Below are positions 12,423 to 26,500 of a stretch of 64,000 bases of DNA, piece by piece. The DNA is taken from the NCBI RefSeq assembly GCF_037176765.1, contig NC_090023.1, positions 25,679,366 to 25,743,365 on the forward strand, given 5' to 3'. Positions within the stretch are counted from its first letter, which is position 1; every line of letters starts with the position of its first letter. The notes under the pieces were generated by a model that saw nothing but the letters and a program-made list of their open reading frames with translations, made no database searches and was not told the origin of the DNA. This stretch comes from Anolis sagrei (lineage: Eukaryota; Chordata; Lepidosauria; Squamata; Anolidae). A program made the translations under genes and the position numbers.

Positions 12423-12714
12423 CAGTAGAGTCTTGCTTATCCAACCTTCACTCATCCAACGTTCTGTATTATCCAACACAGTCTGCCTCCTGCCTGGATC
12501 TACAACTGTTTCAATACATTGTGATGTTTTGGTGCTAACTTCGTAAATACAGTAATTACTACATAATGTTACCGTGTATTAAACTGCTTTTTCTGTCGAT
12601 TTGTTGTAAAACATGATGTTTTGGTGCTTAAGTTGTAAAATCCTTATTATTCAACATTTTCACTTATCCAAAGTTCTGCTGGCCCATTTATGTTGGTTAA
12701 GCGAGACTCTAATG
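12423..12714. mobile_element. Tigger-like MITE
   Basis: Ends CAGTAGAGTCTTGCTTATCC and its imperfect complement, flanked by TA. Interior typical of pogo/Tigger MITEs with repeated TTATCCAAC. Confidence 0.78.
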
Positions 12715-13149
12715 TATTCCTTGAACGCTAGTCAAGTAAGCAAAAAAAGGGCATGCTTGGGAAGACCGTTCAGTTCTGGTGTCAACTTCACTGTTGGCCA
12801 AGGTAAGCTCTTTAGATAAGTGTGAACACCTAGCCTGTGGAATTCACTTGAGTTCTGCGCTAGCAGCTTTTTAATTTTGACTGTCTATATCCCACTATAC
12901 AATATCCCAGAATACTTGTTCTGTCTATATCCCACCACTTAAATCTAAAGTTCAGACTGAAGGTTTTTGGGAGTAAACTCGAGAAGTATCTCTCTTCACT
13001 ATTAACAAAATTTCCCCAATTCATATGTATACATTTTGGGCAATCTAAATGCAAGAATTTGTCTCAATAATATTTAGAAAACAAATATTCAGCATTAAAA
13101 GACTAAGGGTACAACAGGTCATCCCCCTTAAAAAAATCAAAAGAACGGA

Positions 13150-13559
13150 AATCATTTTTTGTTTTGTTTTTGGTGGCCCAACTCCAGTTTAATTTGGACC
13201 TGCTGATTCTAAATGGGTGGCTCCTCAAGGATAGCTGGGGTGAACTCACCTTTTCAAACCCATTTGGTTCTATTACAGTGGATTATGCCTTGGTCTCTAG
13301 AAATGCTTTTCACCGAGTTCAGTATTCTAGCATTGGCGCTAGAATGTGATCACCAGCCTCTGATTTTTGTTATACTTGTTTCTGGACATAAAGTGCACCT
13401 GACTCAAACCCATGTATCAAAGATTGCCACAGGGAGCCCTACAAGAGTCAAGTCCATTGTAACAAGGCATTGAATGTTTGCCTGCATCTGTTTATATGCT
13501 GTAATCTGCTCTGAGTCCCCTCAGGGAGAAGGGTAGAAGATAATTTATATATTATTTAT

Positions 13560-13599
<40 letters not shown>

Positions 13600-14020
13600 G
13601 TGATGCACATGGATGACTGATGATTAAACTAAATTCAGAACCAGCAAACAGATTAAGATTAGTAATTATATTGGACTGACTGGCAGCATCCATTTTGGTA
13701 GCCTATGAAAAACTATTCCATCTTTTTCAGGAAAATCTAGTTTAAGTCCCCAAGCCAGGTTACTCTCAAGTTAATGGTACCCACTCAATGAACCCTATCT
13801 GGTTTTATAAGGAGTGCCAGCTGAAGAAAAGAGCCTTAAGAGATACTTACCTTAGCTACAGGAAATCTGGATCCAGTTATCCACCCCCTACCGTCTTTCA
13901 ACTAAAAAAGGAATGCAAGAAGAAACGGCAATATGAACACAACATCTGGTCTCTACTGCTGAATTCTTTATTAAACAGCAGTGTTAAAAACCTTTTGACA
14001 GCTTGCATCAGGAGTAAGGA
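13150..14020 (+). mobile_element. LINE fragment with APE endonuclease end
   Basis: LLILNGWLLKDSWGELTFSN, ITVDYALVSR and CDHQPL are the end of an APE endonuclease; after a nested LINE tail (about 13490-13600), MNPIWFYKECQLKKRALRDT is the following linker. Confidence 0.6.
13561..13600. repeat. TTTA microsatellite
   Basis: About ten ATTT units at a LINE tail. Confidence 0.9.
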
Positions 14021-14034
14021 AATAAAACTTTATT

Positions 14035-14415
14035 GTATTGTCGAAGGCTTTCATGGCCGGAATCACTGGGTTGTTGTAGGGTTTTTTGGGCTATATGGCC
14101 ATGGTCTAGAGGCATTCTCTCCTGACGTTTTGCCTGCATCTATGGCAAGCATCCTCAGAGGTAGTGAGGTCCACCTCACTACCTGAGAATGCTTGCCATA
14201 GAGGCAGGCGAAACATCAGGAGAGAATGCCTCTAGACCAGTGGTTCTCAACCTGGGGTCCCCAGATGTTTTTGGCCTACAACTCCCAGAAATCCCAGCCA
14301 ATTTATCAGCTGTTAGGATTTCTGGGAGTTGAAGGCCAGAAACATCTGGGGACCCCGGGTTGAGAACCACTGCTCTAGACCATGGTCATATAGCCAGAAA
14401 AACCTACAACAACCC
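14035..14415. mobile_element. Penelope-like fold-back element with a nested hAT MITE
   Basis: Two inverted copies of the Penelope terminal repeat (TGTCGAAGGCTTTCATGGCC and complement). Flanked by AATAAAACTTTATT at 14021-14034 and 14416-14429. The hammerhead-like core in both arms is mutated. Confidence 0.75.
14238..14372. mobile_element. palindromic hAT MITE
   Basis: 135 bases, ends CAGTGGTTCTCAACCTGGG and complement, perfect 8-base duplication CTCTAGAC at 14230-14237 and 14373-14380. Nearly a perfect hairpin. Confidence 0.88.
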
Positions 14416-15822
14416 AATAAAACTTTATTTGTACCCCATGGGAACTCCAGGCAGCTCACAGCATAAAAGGCAAACATTCAATGCCATAAAAATACAACAA
14501 TCAATTTTAAAAATTCCAATGGACAAAACAGCATATTCAACAATCATTCAAATCACAAGAGAAACAATAATAAATTAAAAACAGTATCAATAAAATCAGG
14601 GTAAGAAGTCATGTCCATATTACATTCCTATTTCATCAGGGTAAGATCTTTAACAATTCAGAACTCCATAAGCCTGGGTACATAGGAATGTTTTTATTTG
14701 CTTCCTAAAGGAGTACAGTGATGAGGCCATTCTGATCTCTTTCAGAAGGGAGTTCCAGAAGCAGGGGGTGGCTGCAGAAAAGGCCCTCTCTCTCGTCCCC
14801 ACCAACCAGGTTTGAGATGGGGGTGGGACTAAGAGGAGGCCCTCCCCTGATGAGCGCAGTGGCCAGGCAATTTCAAATGAGGAGGGGCAATTGGCCAGGT
14901 AGTTTGCACCTGAACCATTTAGGGCTTTCAAGTTAACAACCAGCACTTTAAATTTCACTCAGTAGTAAACTGGGAATCAGTTCTCTCCCTATACAGTGTT
15001 CCTGTTAGCAACCTGGCTGCTGATCTCTGCACCAGCTGAAGCTTCCGAGCACTCTTTAAATGCAGCCTCATGGGAAGCACGTTGCAATAGTCAAATTGAG
15101 ATGTAACTAAGGCATGTACTAACATGGCCAGATCCAACGTCTCAAGGTATGGGTGCAGCTGGTGCACACATTTTAGTTATGCAAAGGCACTCCTGGCCAC
15201 TGCCAACACATGAATCCAGGATCCACATGAATCCAGGATCACCCTCAAGCTATGTACCTGTGTCTTCAGTGAGAATGTAACCTCTTCCAGCACAGTTTGT
15301 ATCCCTATATCCTGATCTGCCTTCTGACTGACCAGGTGCACCTCTTTCTTGTCAGGATTCAATTTCAATCTGTTTACCCTCATCCAGTCCATTACTGCCA
15401 GCAAACATCGATTCAAGACCAGAATGGCTTTTGGTGAAAATGATTACCAAAAGTTGGGTATCATCTGTATAAATATGGCACCAAGCTCCAAAACTCCGGT
15501 TGAACTCTCCCAGCAATTTAATGTAAATGTTAAGCATCATGGGTGACAGAATAGATCCTTGAGGGACCCAATAGGCCAATGGCCAAGGGGTCAAACAGGA
15601 ATCACCCAGCACCACCTTCTGGGTTCACACATATATCTTCTATTTCCCTGAAAGCACAAGTAAGCAGATCAGCCATTTTGTGTTTTAGCTTTACTAAAGG
15701 GGGTCAGTATATACCATATGCTATTAAAACTCCAAGGCAGTTGGATGCTTGGAGTTGGATACTAGCTGCTGTATGCTTCCATCATCTGGATTGGTGGCCT
15801 AACATCAAGTACAGTTTTTGAG
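14416..15822 (-). mobile_element. CR1/L2-type LINE, 3' half
   Basis: Minus strand frames, in order: WVPQGSILSPMMLNIYIKLL, CHIYTDDTQLLV (RT motif), MDWMRVNRLKLNPDKKEVHL, LVHALVTSQFDYCNVL, KLQLVQRSAARLLTG, LVGTRERAFSAATPCFWNSL. Several frameshifts and stops. The 3' end is at 14416, where a Penelope element inserted. Confidence 0.8.
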
Positions 15823-15829
15823 GGCTTTC

Positions 15830-16735
15830 TTCCACTTTGTGAGGTGTGTGCCCTCCTGTGTCTTACTGCTAGAAACCAGGGAAATCCCTCTGTCAACAAG
15901 AGTTTGGTGGTGGACCCTTACATAAGGTCAGTGTTTTCTGTTTGGGCTCAGGTCTAATTCACCATCTAGCCCAGGATGAGTACACTAGTAACTGGTTTAA
16001 GCTAAATTCTTTTAAAAGCCTCTTCTATTGGCCTTTCTTTGTCCCATTTAACTCCCATGGGCTTTAACATGGCACTTCAATCTATTAAACAAAGATTGTC
16101 AGACACTTCCTTCTGTGAGCTGTACTCTTGCTCATATGTTTCTTGTTCCCCAAGTGCCCTGTGGATACATTATGCTGAGTCTCTCCATGAAGCAAATTTT
16201 CTTAAGAACTTGACTGTGGTCAAATATTGCTGCCTATTCTCCAAGACAAGATTTAATGTGTTCCCACCTGAATTGCTTTGAGGTAGATTTGTTGGAGTCC
16301 CATATAATGCATGACTTTGCCCATGCAATAACCAGGAAGTTGAATGTATGTCTCACATATTATTATTCTGTAGTTTTTACAAACAGGCCTGGCTACATAT
16401 TATTAACCCACTACTGAGAAACTTACTGGGTAGGTCAACCCAATTCCATGTAAAGGTTTCATTAGGAGATAATCTTCCCCATATGTCCTTGGCTGTTGAC
16501 AAGTTTCTCTCCATGGTAACCAGGATAAGACAATTTCCTGTATTAGTCTCAGGCTGAAACTTGCCCTGCATTTATTTGCAGTGCTTTCATTCTTGTTCAT
16601 ATGCATATTGTATAGCATGTCATACTGCATTTTAATCCATTTTATCAGTTTACTAATCTGTCTGCACTTTGTGTATCTTTTACTGCTGAGTTCATTGGGT
16701 CTTTGGACTGTAATAAAGTTTGGATTGATTGATTG
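15830..16735 (+). mobile_element. LINE 3' part with TGATTGAT tail
   Basis: Cysteine/histidine end motif (CMSHILLFCSFYKQAW) and a GTAATAAAGTTTGGATTGAT tail. It may be the end of the LINE whose endonuclease lies at 13150-14020, the middle being lost. Confidence 0.55.
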
Positions 16736-16739
16736 ACAT

Positions 16740-19320
16740 ATACACAGATTGATACACGTCAATACTTTCCTACCTTTGTATTGTCAAAGGCCTACCTTTA
16801 CTTTACAATATGAGACCTATCTCTGGGTCTCTTCTCCTCTAATCATACTCCCTTTGAATCCTGCTTTTCTGAAATTATCCCAAAGGAGACATACCTTTGT
16901 TTGAAAAACAACACAGATTTGCTGAATTTTCTAACTACAATTTTGTTCCAAAGGAATCTTTCAGCACCTTTGAAACTAACTGAGAGACAAAATTTAGTAA
17001 CATAAGTTTTTGTAGAGTAAAGTCTACTTCCTCAAATGTCAGGTTGTCTGAGAAAGTAGACTTAGGTTTACGAAAGTTTATGATTCCAACTTTGATCTGT
17101 CAGTTAAATCTTAAAAGGGCTACAATATCTCATTGCATCCTGATTTTCCAGACTAACGTGGTGGTGTCTCTGAATGATACAATTTGATTGTTACAGCTAA
17201 CCCAAGAGGCATCATCCAGTTCGATTGGGTTAATTCCAAGAACCAAAACCAAGCCTAGCTGAAAACGAAAACATAGTTTAGATTTTGTTATGAGAGGCAG
17301 GGATACAATGAAAAGTTTATTTTCCTTTTTCCTTGCAGTAAAGATAATATAGTAAAGGATTAAATAGTTTGGTTTTGCAGAAAGCTTAGACTTAGTGAAA
17401 AATTACTCTGGATCCAAACACAATAGCCCATCTCATCATTTCTGTATATCTTTCTATACAACTTTGGAATCATATAATAATGATACCAATAACAAGATGG
17501 AGAGAGAAAATAAATAGAATTATGAGGTTTCTAGGATGAGGGGTGCTTTTTGAAAAAAGAAAAGGTGACTCTAATTTTATTTATTTATTGGTTTCCCTAT
17601 ATATAGCAAAGGGCTAAGAAATAATCCTTCCTGGAACCCTAAACACCCAATGCTGGCAGTCAGAGCAGACAGAACAGGTCTAATCAATTATCTGATTAAC
17701 TATAAAGTAGCTTCTTCTACTTCTAACTGGCAGGATTAGGATCCTTTTCCTTCCTTCCTTCCCCCATTGTTGAATTAGTAAGATAAAAACTATGCGACTC
17801 TACTTACAAGCTTACAGCAAGATGTTTTCCTGTAGCCAGAATGAGAGAAAGATCCTAATAAATGTTTTAAATATGAAAGTGGGTTGGCCTGTAAGCTCAC
17901 ACAGGAAAGAGACACATTGGCTGTTGTTTCTCATATCTATAACATCATGTGATATGCTCTGCTGCTTTGGCTTGAGCAATTCCAGGCTGATGGAAAGCAA
18001 AGCTCTCTCTTTGATTCTGTGTCTATCTACCCACCCACCACGGACATTGTTGTCCACTGTTGAGTAGTTCCTCCATTATCTTTGTGTTAGGAATTCACTT
18101 TGAAATATTTCAAAAGATCACTGCAGACTCATAGACTGCTGTAGGTTGCCGAGTGAATCTTTTAATAATGATATAAACATTCATAACAAATACGGGAAAA
18201 GCTATGTTCAATTCTACTTTTGCCAACCACTCTTGGTTGACTATTGTCTCTGGGATGGGCCCATGACATTTTTGTTGACTCATGTGAAGAAAGAGTTGCC
18301 ATCTCTCCAGATTTTGTAATGGAAGACAAGACATCTAGGAGAGCCAACGGCAGCTTAGAAGATACACGGAAAACTGCCAGTCTCCTCTAGTGCCTCCCTA
18401 CCCCAGCTCTCCTCTTTTCATGCGTCACCAAAAATAGACATCTTCCTCTTTGGAATAGCAGATCCAGCTTTGCTAAGATAAATTATAGCCACTTTTCATA
18501 GACAGATAGAAGAGGAAGGGAGTGGCAAGCACTGAATAATACATTAATATGTATGCTCCAGCTCCATAATCCAAAAGAAATGCCATGGTTCTTAGTTCTC
18601 TCACTATGGAAATGGCTACAACAAAAAGAACAGTGATGGAACAAAGACAAAATTTATATGTTAAAATGAATTGACCTAATTCACAATATACAAGATATAT
18701 AACTGCAAAGCTTCTTCAGTTTTAGCACTTCTACATATTTTGAAATACTAGACTTGTCACGTGGCTGATGGAATTGCTCCACTTCATGGCAGGGGGAGCA
18801 TGAGGAACTTGGCACCCCACACCCTGCATTGCCTGGCTCCTCTTCTAACTGATCCCATGGGGGGAAGCGTGGGGAGCTTATGGAGCATACGGCTTCCCCT
18901 CCCCCCCCCATGGATTTCAATGGCAACATGATAAGCCTCCCATGTTGCCATGGTGGCAGCATGCAACAGCTCCATCCTCCTTCACCCACAGAGCCATGTT
19001 GGCATAGTATGATGGGCCACATGCTGCCAAATTTAGCCCTTTGTGATGAGGTGGACAGTCCTTTGATACATGACAATTTGGATCTACTTTTATTTATTTG
19101 TTTTAATTTTCAAAATCCATCATATCAAACTTGGTTGAAAAGATATATGGATAGGATGAGTGCCTACATCAAGGTTCTGTAGTATAACTCTCTGCATGTA
19201 GAGTAATGCATTGATTGTGGTACACAACCCTTGATTTGAAGGGCAGACTTGCATAATTAAATATATACCTGCATATGCAAGCGTATGTGCGAGAGTCATG
19301 GTCCAATACTAAAACCACTT
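16740..19320. other. no recognisable gene
   Basis: Between genes A and B. Single-copy-looking sequence; a GC-rich stretch with short inverted pieces at 18760-19055 may be a DNA element. No VMO1 exon seen on either strand. Confidence 0.45.
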
Positions 19321-19324
19321 TGGA

Positions 19325-19522
19325 TCTCATCACACTAGAGCATGGATCCACTTTAAATCCAGTTATTGCCTCTTACAGAATTCTGGGGCTTGTAGTTTAG
19401 GGAGGGGCCTTTAAACTGGTCAGCCAGACAGGTCCTGGGCCTCAAACTACAAACCCCAGAATTCTGCAGGAAGCAGCAACAGGATTTCAAGTGAATCCAT
19501 GCTCGAGACTAATGTGATGATG
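19325..19522. mobile_element. palindromic MITE
   Basis: Long inverted arms: ATCACACTAGAGCATGGATC and complement, with CTACAAACCCCAGAATTCTG inside. A second copy is split by a Penelope repeat at 27205-27535. Confidence 0.65.
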
Positions 19523-20039
19523 CAGTAAACCACGTTGGCTTTCCAACAACAAACTATAGGTTATATTAAGTATATAGTGTGCAAATTCCTGCTACATTTT
19601 CTATATTTGAAAGTAAGCACAATACAATCTTTCAATTCCTGCATTCTTCTCACCCCAAATCATCCGACATGTGCAGATTTGGGGTGGTGATGGGGATGAC
19701 TGGGGAAATAAAGTTCAAATTTCCCCATCGGAAGTGTGGAATCTCTAGTTATGGTTGAGAAAACAAAAATTGAATACAAACCCTTTGGAATTAAATATCA
19801 GAGAGCCTCCATGAACATCAGCAATTTGTTTTCAGAAGCAGAATATAATGGAGTTCCGTCTCTTCACACACACAAAAAGACCATTTCCAGGTCATCAAAA
19901 ATATCCATTTAAGTGGTAGAAAAATCACTTTTTTGGTCTTTGTTAATAGGTTTGAGACAGGAATAAATCTTGCCAAGAAAAGTCTGCAATAGAGTTGCCA
20001 TAAGTCAGAAACAATAACTTCAGATTGCTCTAAGATCTA

Positions 20040-20373
20040 CAGTTGGCCCTCTACATTTGGAGGTTTGACTTTTGCAGATTTGGTTATTTATGGATTTGAT
20101 TTAAAATGTTATCTTTAGGGATTTTTAAGTATTTAGGAAGTTGACCATAGAATCTCACTGGAAGACCTAGACTTTTCTAGAGAGAACCCCTTTCTAGAGA
20201 TTTCTAGGTCCTCCCACTATGATATTATGGTCAGCTTCCAGTGGACATTGATCACAGAGTTGTGCTGGAGAAAATGCCTAGAAAGGCATTTTCTCAGATT
20301 AAAAAGATAGCATTTTTGTGGTTTTTCAAGGGATTCTGTTCTCTGAACCCCAAGGAATGTGGAGAGCTGACTG
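20040..20373. mobile_element. Tigger-like MITE, second family
   Basis: Ends CAGTTGGCCCTCTACATTTG and a similar inverted end CAGTCAGCTCTCCACATTC, flanked by TA at both sides. Confidence 0.72.
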
Positions 20374-21023
20374 TACTAAGGAAATGAGCCTAGTGATAGC
20401 AATTGATTTCAAGCATGATGGCTTTCTATGAACCTGAAAGGTACATCTTCTCCCTTTGTGGCTTTGGAGGAACATCAGAAAGGAAGGCACACCATGGAAT
20501 TGCTGGATATCTAAGATCACGAAATAGATTGTCCTATTTAAATTGTTGGGGTAACTGGAGCAAGGAACAAATGAGAACTTACTGTATCAGGTTTCCTTTA
20601 TTTGACTTTGACTATTATTTGACTCTGACTAGTGGAATACAGTTAGTTCCTCTGAGTAATGTTACATTTAGATGCTAATTTACAACCAAATGGGTTTCGA
20701 GCATATTTACTGTAATAATTTTGTACATCAATTGAATATTTATTTCCAAAATGTTGGAGGCTTGAATGGATGTGAATTTTGCTCGGTTTGTTCATTTTAT
20801 TAAAACGTTGAGTACGAACTCAAGATAAATAATATGAACATCAATGTGGAGAGAGAAAACGAATGTGAGTGGGAAATAATGAATGTGGGAGACAGCAAAA
20901 CTAGTCAATTAGTGTATATACCATATTTCTTCAATTCTAAAATGCCATTGATTGTGAGGTACACACTAATTTCAGTACCACCAACAGAAAAAGATAGATA
21001 TATACATATATGGGTATGGATAT

Positions 21024-21790
21024 ATGAGGATTATCTGGAAAGAAAGGTTACAAGACATGTAGATTTCATGGAGACTTTTCACGGGGGAAGCTGGTATCAC
21101 TGCTGTGTAATGGGAAGCCAGCAGAAGCAAGTGAGCAGTGCCAGTCATCAGTAGCTCATTGACTGGCGTTGTGACGAAGGTTAGAGATTAGTGTCCTCAT
21201 TCCGTTTCCCGCCAAGTATGAAGTTCACGCTGTAATACACTAACTAAATGTTAAGGGTTTGAATACCGCTGTGATTCGTCATAAGAAAAAATTGTGGTGT
21301 CAGTGTTTTGGGACAGAAAAGGGGTTCTGCTTGTTGATTTTTTGGAAAGAGATGACACAATCAATGCTGCAAGATATTGTGAGACCATGAAAAAACTTCA
21401 CAGAGCCATCCAAAACAAACATAATGGGATGCTGATGGCAGGAGTCTGTCTCCTTCATGACAATGCATGTCCGAACACTGCTCGTGCAACACAAGAGTTG
21501 TTGACTTCATTTTGTTGGGATGTTTTAAGCCATACATCCCTCTCACAGTCCTGATCTTGCACCCACTGACTATCATCTGTTCATTAAATTAAAGGAACAC
21601 CTGGGTGGGAAACATGTTTCCAATGACGAAGAGGTGAAAATCAAAGTGACAAACTGGCTGAAAAAGGTGGAGGGAGACTTCTATGACACAGGCATCAAAA
21701 AACCTACTAAACGGGACAGATGTCATGGGATGCCGAATGTTGGATAAAATTTAAAATACTTCAAAAACATCAGGATATTTAGGCAGCTGA
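21024..21790 (+). mobile_element. mariner transposon relic
   Basis: Transposase pieces in order: VFWDRKGVLLVDFLERDDTINAA (split here for length by the reader), LHDNACPNTA with the second catalytic Asp, and PDLAPTDYHLF with the third. Frames are interrupted at about 21550 and the C-terminus is altered. The right inverted end is not clear. Confidence 0.78.
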
Positions 21791-22167
21791 GATACAAAAA
21801 GTCATTTAAGCAATTCAAGACAGATCACTTTGCAGCCCCCGTACACATATGTTCAACAACAATAGATTCCCAATTGGCAATAACTACTCCCCATTCAGCC
21901 CAACCAATATGCACATTTACCATCCCATATGTGTAGCAATCACACCCCCTCAAACCAAACTAGCATTAGGATTTGTTAGCAAATGGCCCTCACTGCCATT
22001 TCCCACTTGGAGTGATTTCAGCTATCAACTAAGACCATGAGTTCAGAGCTCAGCGTGCGTCACTATTCCAAAGGTCAAATCAGGACATAAAGCGGGTTTG
22101 AAGGCAACAGGAACAGAGGTTTCTTTCTTTCAGGCTGGACAAAATGTCAGAATCTGCTCTCTCAAAG

Positions 22168-22367
22168 ATTTATTTATTTATTTATTTATTCATTCATTTA
22201 CTACATTTATAAACCGCTTTTCTCACCACTCAAATTAGTGTACATCAAATAATGGCAAAATTCAATGCCAACATACATACATACAAACAAAGCATATAAC
22301 TAAAACAATGACATATAACTATAAATTAAAACCATTAAGATCATATTAAACATAAAACATGAGTAAC
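22168..22367 (-). mobile_element. LINE 3' tail split by a hAT element
   Basis: TTTA repeat and TATAAACCGCTTTTCTCACC; continues after 22729. Confidence 0.45.
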
Positions 22368-22375
22368 ATTTAGAC

Positions 22376-22721
22376 CAGGGGTCCTCAAACTAAGGCCCGA
22401 GGGCTGAATACAGCCCTCCAAGGTCATTTACCCGGCCCTTGCTTAGAGTCAACCTAAGTCTGAAACGACTTGAAAGTAGACAAGAACAATCTTATCAACC
22501 AAAAGCAGGTTCACACTTCCCATTTAAATACTAATAAGTTTATATTGAAATTGATCTTAATTTTAATTATTGTATTGTTTTTAAGTATTTTTTGTACTAC
22601 AAATAAGATGTGTGCATATGAATTCACGTTTGTTTTTGTTTTTTTCAAATTATAATCTGGCCCTCCAACAGTTTGAGGGACTGTGACCTGGCCCTCTGTT
22701 TAAAAAGTTCGAGGTCCCCTG
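22376..22721. mobile_element. non-autonomous hAT element, copy 1
   Basis: Inverted ends CAGGGGTCCTCAAACT and its complement; perfect 8-base target duplication ATTTAGAC at 22368-22375 and 22722-22729. Inside a LINE 3' end. Confidence 0.85.
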
Positions 22722-23575
22722 ATTTAGACAATTTAAAACAGAGAATTAAAACATCTTAATATTAACATTTAAAATCACATAAATCCGACATATTTATACA
22801 CTTTTGATAGCTATTCAAAACATCCATGCCAGCCTCTGGTTGGCTGAAAACTAGCTCAGCTAGGATCTGGACTGTCATTAGTGTTGGATCCATGAGGCAG
22901 TTTGGTGATTGGTCCTCATGGTGGCAGGAAACTGAAAGAGCTGTTATTGGTTGATTTGAGGTAGAAGTAGAGAGGGAACTGGTTGTCAGGGTAGATTGGG
23001 GAGGCTGGAGTTCATGAGTGCATGTGAAACCGTTGTCATCAAGATGGGGATAGAAAGCAATAGAATGGATTGCAAGGAGCCTAAAATGTATTGCAAAAAT
23101 CATATATTTTAATGTTTTGAACAGAAAAATAATGTTTCCCCAGAAAACATGAGGACAAAAATGAGATTGTGATACCCTTGCTTTTTGATGGCTCAATGTA
23201 CACAGCCTTTGTTTTATGCACTAACTTATTACATTAAATGTTAAAATCATTTTCAGGCTTTGTGTACAAGGTATATATGGAACATAAATGAATTTCATCT
23301 TTAGACTCAGGTCCCATTTCCAAGATATCTCATTATGCAAATACAAGCATCCTGAATTTAAATATATATATATCCAAAATCCAAGCATTTTGGATATGGG
23401 ATATTCAAGCTCTATCTCAATGTTTGTTAACCAATCCCCACATATTTCTGCCCTATTGGTGAATGAGGTCCATACGAGTACAGGCACACAATTCTCAGAT
23501 CGTTATGAAAATGTGGTTAACATACATGGTTAAACTCTTGGAGACACTACCACTTATAGGAGTGGAAATACTTGT

Positions 23576-26500
23576 TCATCTACAGCAGAACAATCGAAGA
23601 TCATTAAGGGCTGTGTCATCACCCCTCCCTTGATAGCCCTCCACTTTTGTCTGGATCCCACACACAGACCCAGAGGAGCAACGGCGACTCCATGGGCCAA
23701 AGCTACCCCAGTGATTTCCTTGGCCCATAAGTCTAGTTCCATCTTCACAGGTAACCTGGAAATTGTTGGCGGATGTATCATCACCACTCCCTTGATGCTC
23801 TTCCACTCTCAGAGAATAAGAGATCAGATTGCCTTTTGGACAATACTGAATGGGTGTCCAAGTTCCCCACCTGGTGAAGAAACCAATGTTGTCAGTATGA
23901 AATGCACTATTTATTATTTATTTATTTTGCATATTTGTATCCCATCCTTCTCACCCCAAGGGGAGGACTCAGGGCGGCTTACAACAGGCAACAAAACTTG
24001 CAGCTTGCAACACTAGCAGCCCCAGGAGAAAATGCTCACAATGCCTTGGGTGTTTTGTATCTATTCCATTCAGACTGCAATCAATCAGTGGACCCAAAAA
24101 GATAAACCCCATTATTTCATGGTACTATATAGAGTAAAGCATTGGGTTGAAATAAACCTTAACCCTGTATTACCATATTTCCATGGGGGGGGGGGGGGAG
24201 GTCTTATATTATGTTTTGCTCTAAAAGATTCATTATGGCCTATTTTCAGGAGATGTCTTATGTTTTTCATGTTCAACAATCTACATTTATTCATTCATTT
24301 ATGAACAAAATCTACATTTGTTCAAATACAGTCAACTCGTATTCTGGAACATTGTCATTATATTATGTCAATAATATTATTTATTTATTTATATTCAAAT
24401 TATTATTATTATTATATAATTCTATTATTATTATTTTATAATGTGTTGCAGTGGATTTGCTACTAGTAAATGCATCTGTCTGGCTAATTATCTTAACGGG
24501 CTTATTTTAGGGGTAGGGCTTATATTACAAGGATCCTGAAAAATCATGCTAGGGCTTGAGGAAAACAGGGTGGATATTTTTGATAATGTGGCTGTTTTGT
24601 CAGTGGCATTATGTGATTTGAAAACTTTCCTTCATACACTGTATTTCATATCCATTTTTCAATAAAAGATTTTTAAAATTATTGTTACTGCTGCCCTTTC
24701 CTTCTTCTCTAGGCTTCTGTGGTCGCAAGCAGCAATAGGAGCTTTAGGTCCCAGAAGATAAATTTATCACTTTATGAAAACAGGATTAAAAACTAGATGG
24801 CTATGAGTTTTCCAGTCTGTATGGTCATGTTCCAGAAGCATTCTCTCCTGACCAATGCTCCTGAAACATGGACATACAGCTTGGAAAACTCAAAGCAACC
24901 CAGTGATTCCAGCCATGAAAGCCTTTGACAACACAAGGATTAAAACTCCAAGCACTGGCACACTTCCAGTAAAAAATATCCTGGATGTCATATATCCCAA
25001 AGAGATGCCCAAAGCACGAGATGTCATTCTTTCCTGACAGAATAAACAAGCTTCATTTTTTTTTTCTCGAGGGATGCTGGAACCTAGACTTCTAGTTCAC
25101 CAAACAAGGAGCCTTGACCAGGGCTTCTTTTCCCACTCTTAACCCTTTTCCACCTGAGAATTTTTTACATGGCACCAGGTATATAAATATATTAAAATAT
25201 ATAAAATTCAGACATTTACTGACAATAAATCAGTATTTTCAGGGCTTTCTAAACAGACTGATTTTTTTTTTTAGGAAGTATAGCGTTATCTGCAGAGTCC
25301 ATTGTAAACACTGCATGTTGTTAGTAACAGGCTTGGATAAATGTCTAAAACAGCCACTGGGTGGAGTCTGGAAACCTTTTATTGTTGCCAAAAATTTTGT
25401 AAACCCCCCCCCTCCCCCCATTGTCTTGTGGGACTCTATTTGGGTTGGGACAATAGTTTAAGAAGCAGTAGCCTAAACTGCTACTCCAGCCACCGAGCTA
25501 CTGCCCACCACCAGATAAGTTTCCTGGGTCATTGGAGGCCCTTCCACATAGCCCTATATCCCAGAATATCAAGGCAGAAAACATCACAATATCTGCTTTG
25601 AACTGGGTTATCTGAGTCTACACTGCCATATATCAATTCAAAGCAGAAAATGTAGGATTTTCTGCCTTGATATTCTGGGATATAGAGCTGTGTAGAAGGG
25701 CCCTGGGTGGGAGAAAGGAGTGACAGAGCTGGTTCACTGTGGTTTCATTGTCCCTGTCACAATAAGATCAGGCAGATTTCAATTTTTTAGTACCGAGTCC
25801 CCTCATATATGACATATCTAATGTTAGATCTGACAAATACATAAAAGTTTTACAAATAATATTCATCATTTACATGTTTAACAGTGTCAACTTAATGGAT
25901 AGCCAGTAGTAATCCCCATTAAGTTCAATAGGAGTCACTCTTAAGTCACTGTTGGCTTATGACTCCATGAAGTTATTAAATGTCACTTTGAGCAATTCTC
26001 TGCAATAGATGCTCTACAACAAAACATAAGATCTCCGGAACAGAAAAGATTAATCAAAATTAGGTGTTTACTTTTAAAGAAGAAAAAGGACTTCAAAGAT
26101 GCACAAATGTCAGATTTCAAACACACCATACAATTATGACATATTGGTTTCCTGGAATTTTTGTTGTAATTTAATTAGTTTATCTAATTTGACTAGAATA
26201 CAATATTCTGATTCTCTAGAAAACAGAAGTTTTCATCCTCTATTCAAATATGTTGGTATTTAATTTGTTGTGTGATATAAAGTCAAAGTCATAGTGATTA
26301 TTTTATTTTCTGAATTATTCCTATTAATAATAATAATAATAATAATATCCCGCTTTATCTCTCCTGCAGGCGACTCAAAGCGGCTAACATTAAAAGCATC
26401 ACAATGTGATTTAAAATGTGCAACTTTACAATATTAAAACATTATTAAACATCATTAGTATTAAAAACAAATCAAATAAACACACAAATACAAGTTATAA

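Noticed and set aside
12860-20700. A further VMO1 exon between genes A and B
   Set aside because: No GDDT, GxWG or CC-end motifs were found in any frame there.
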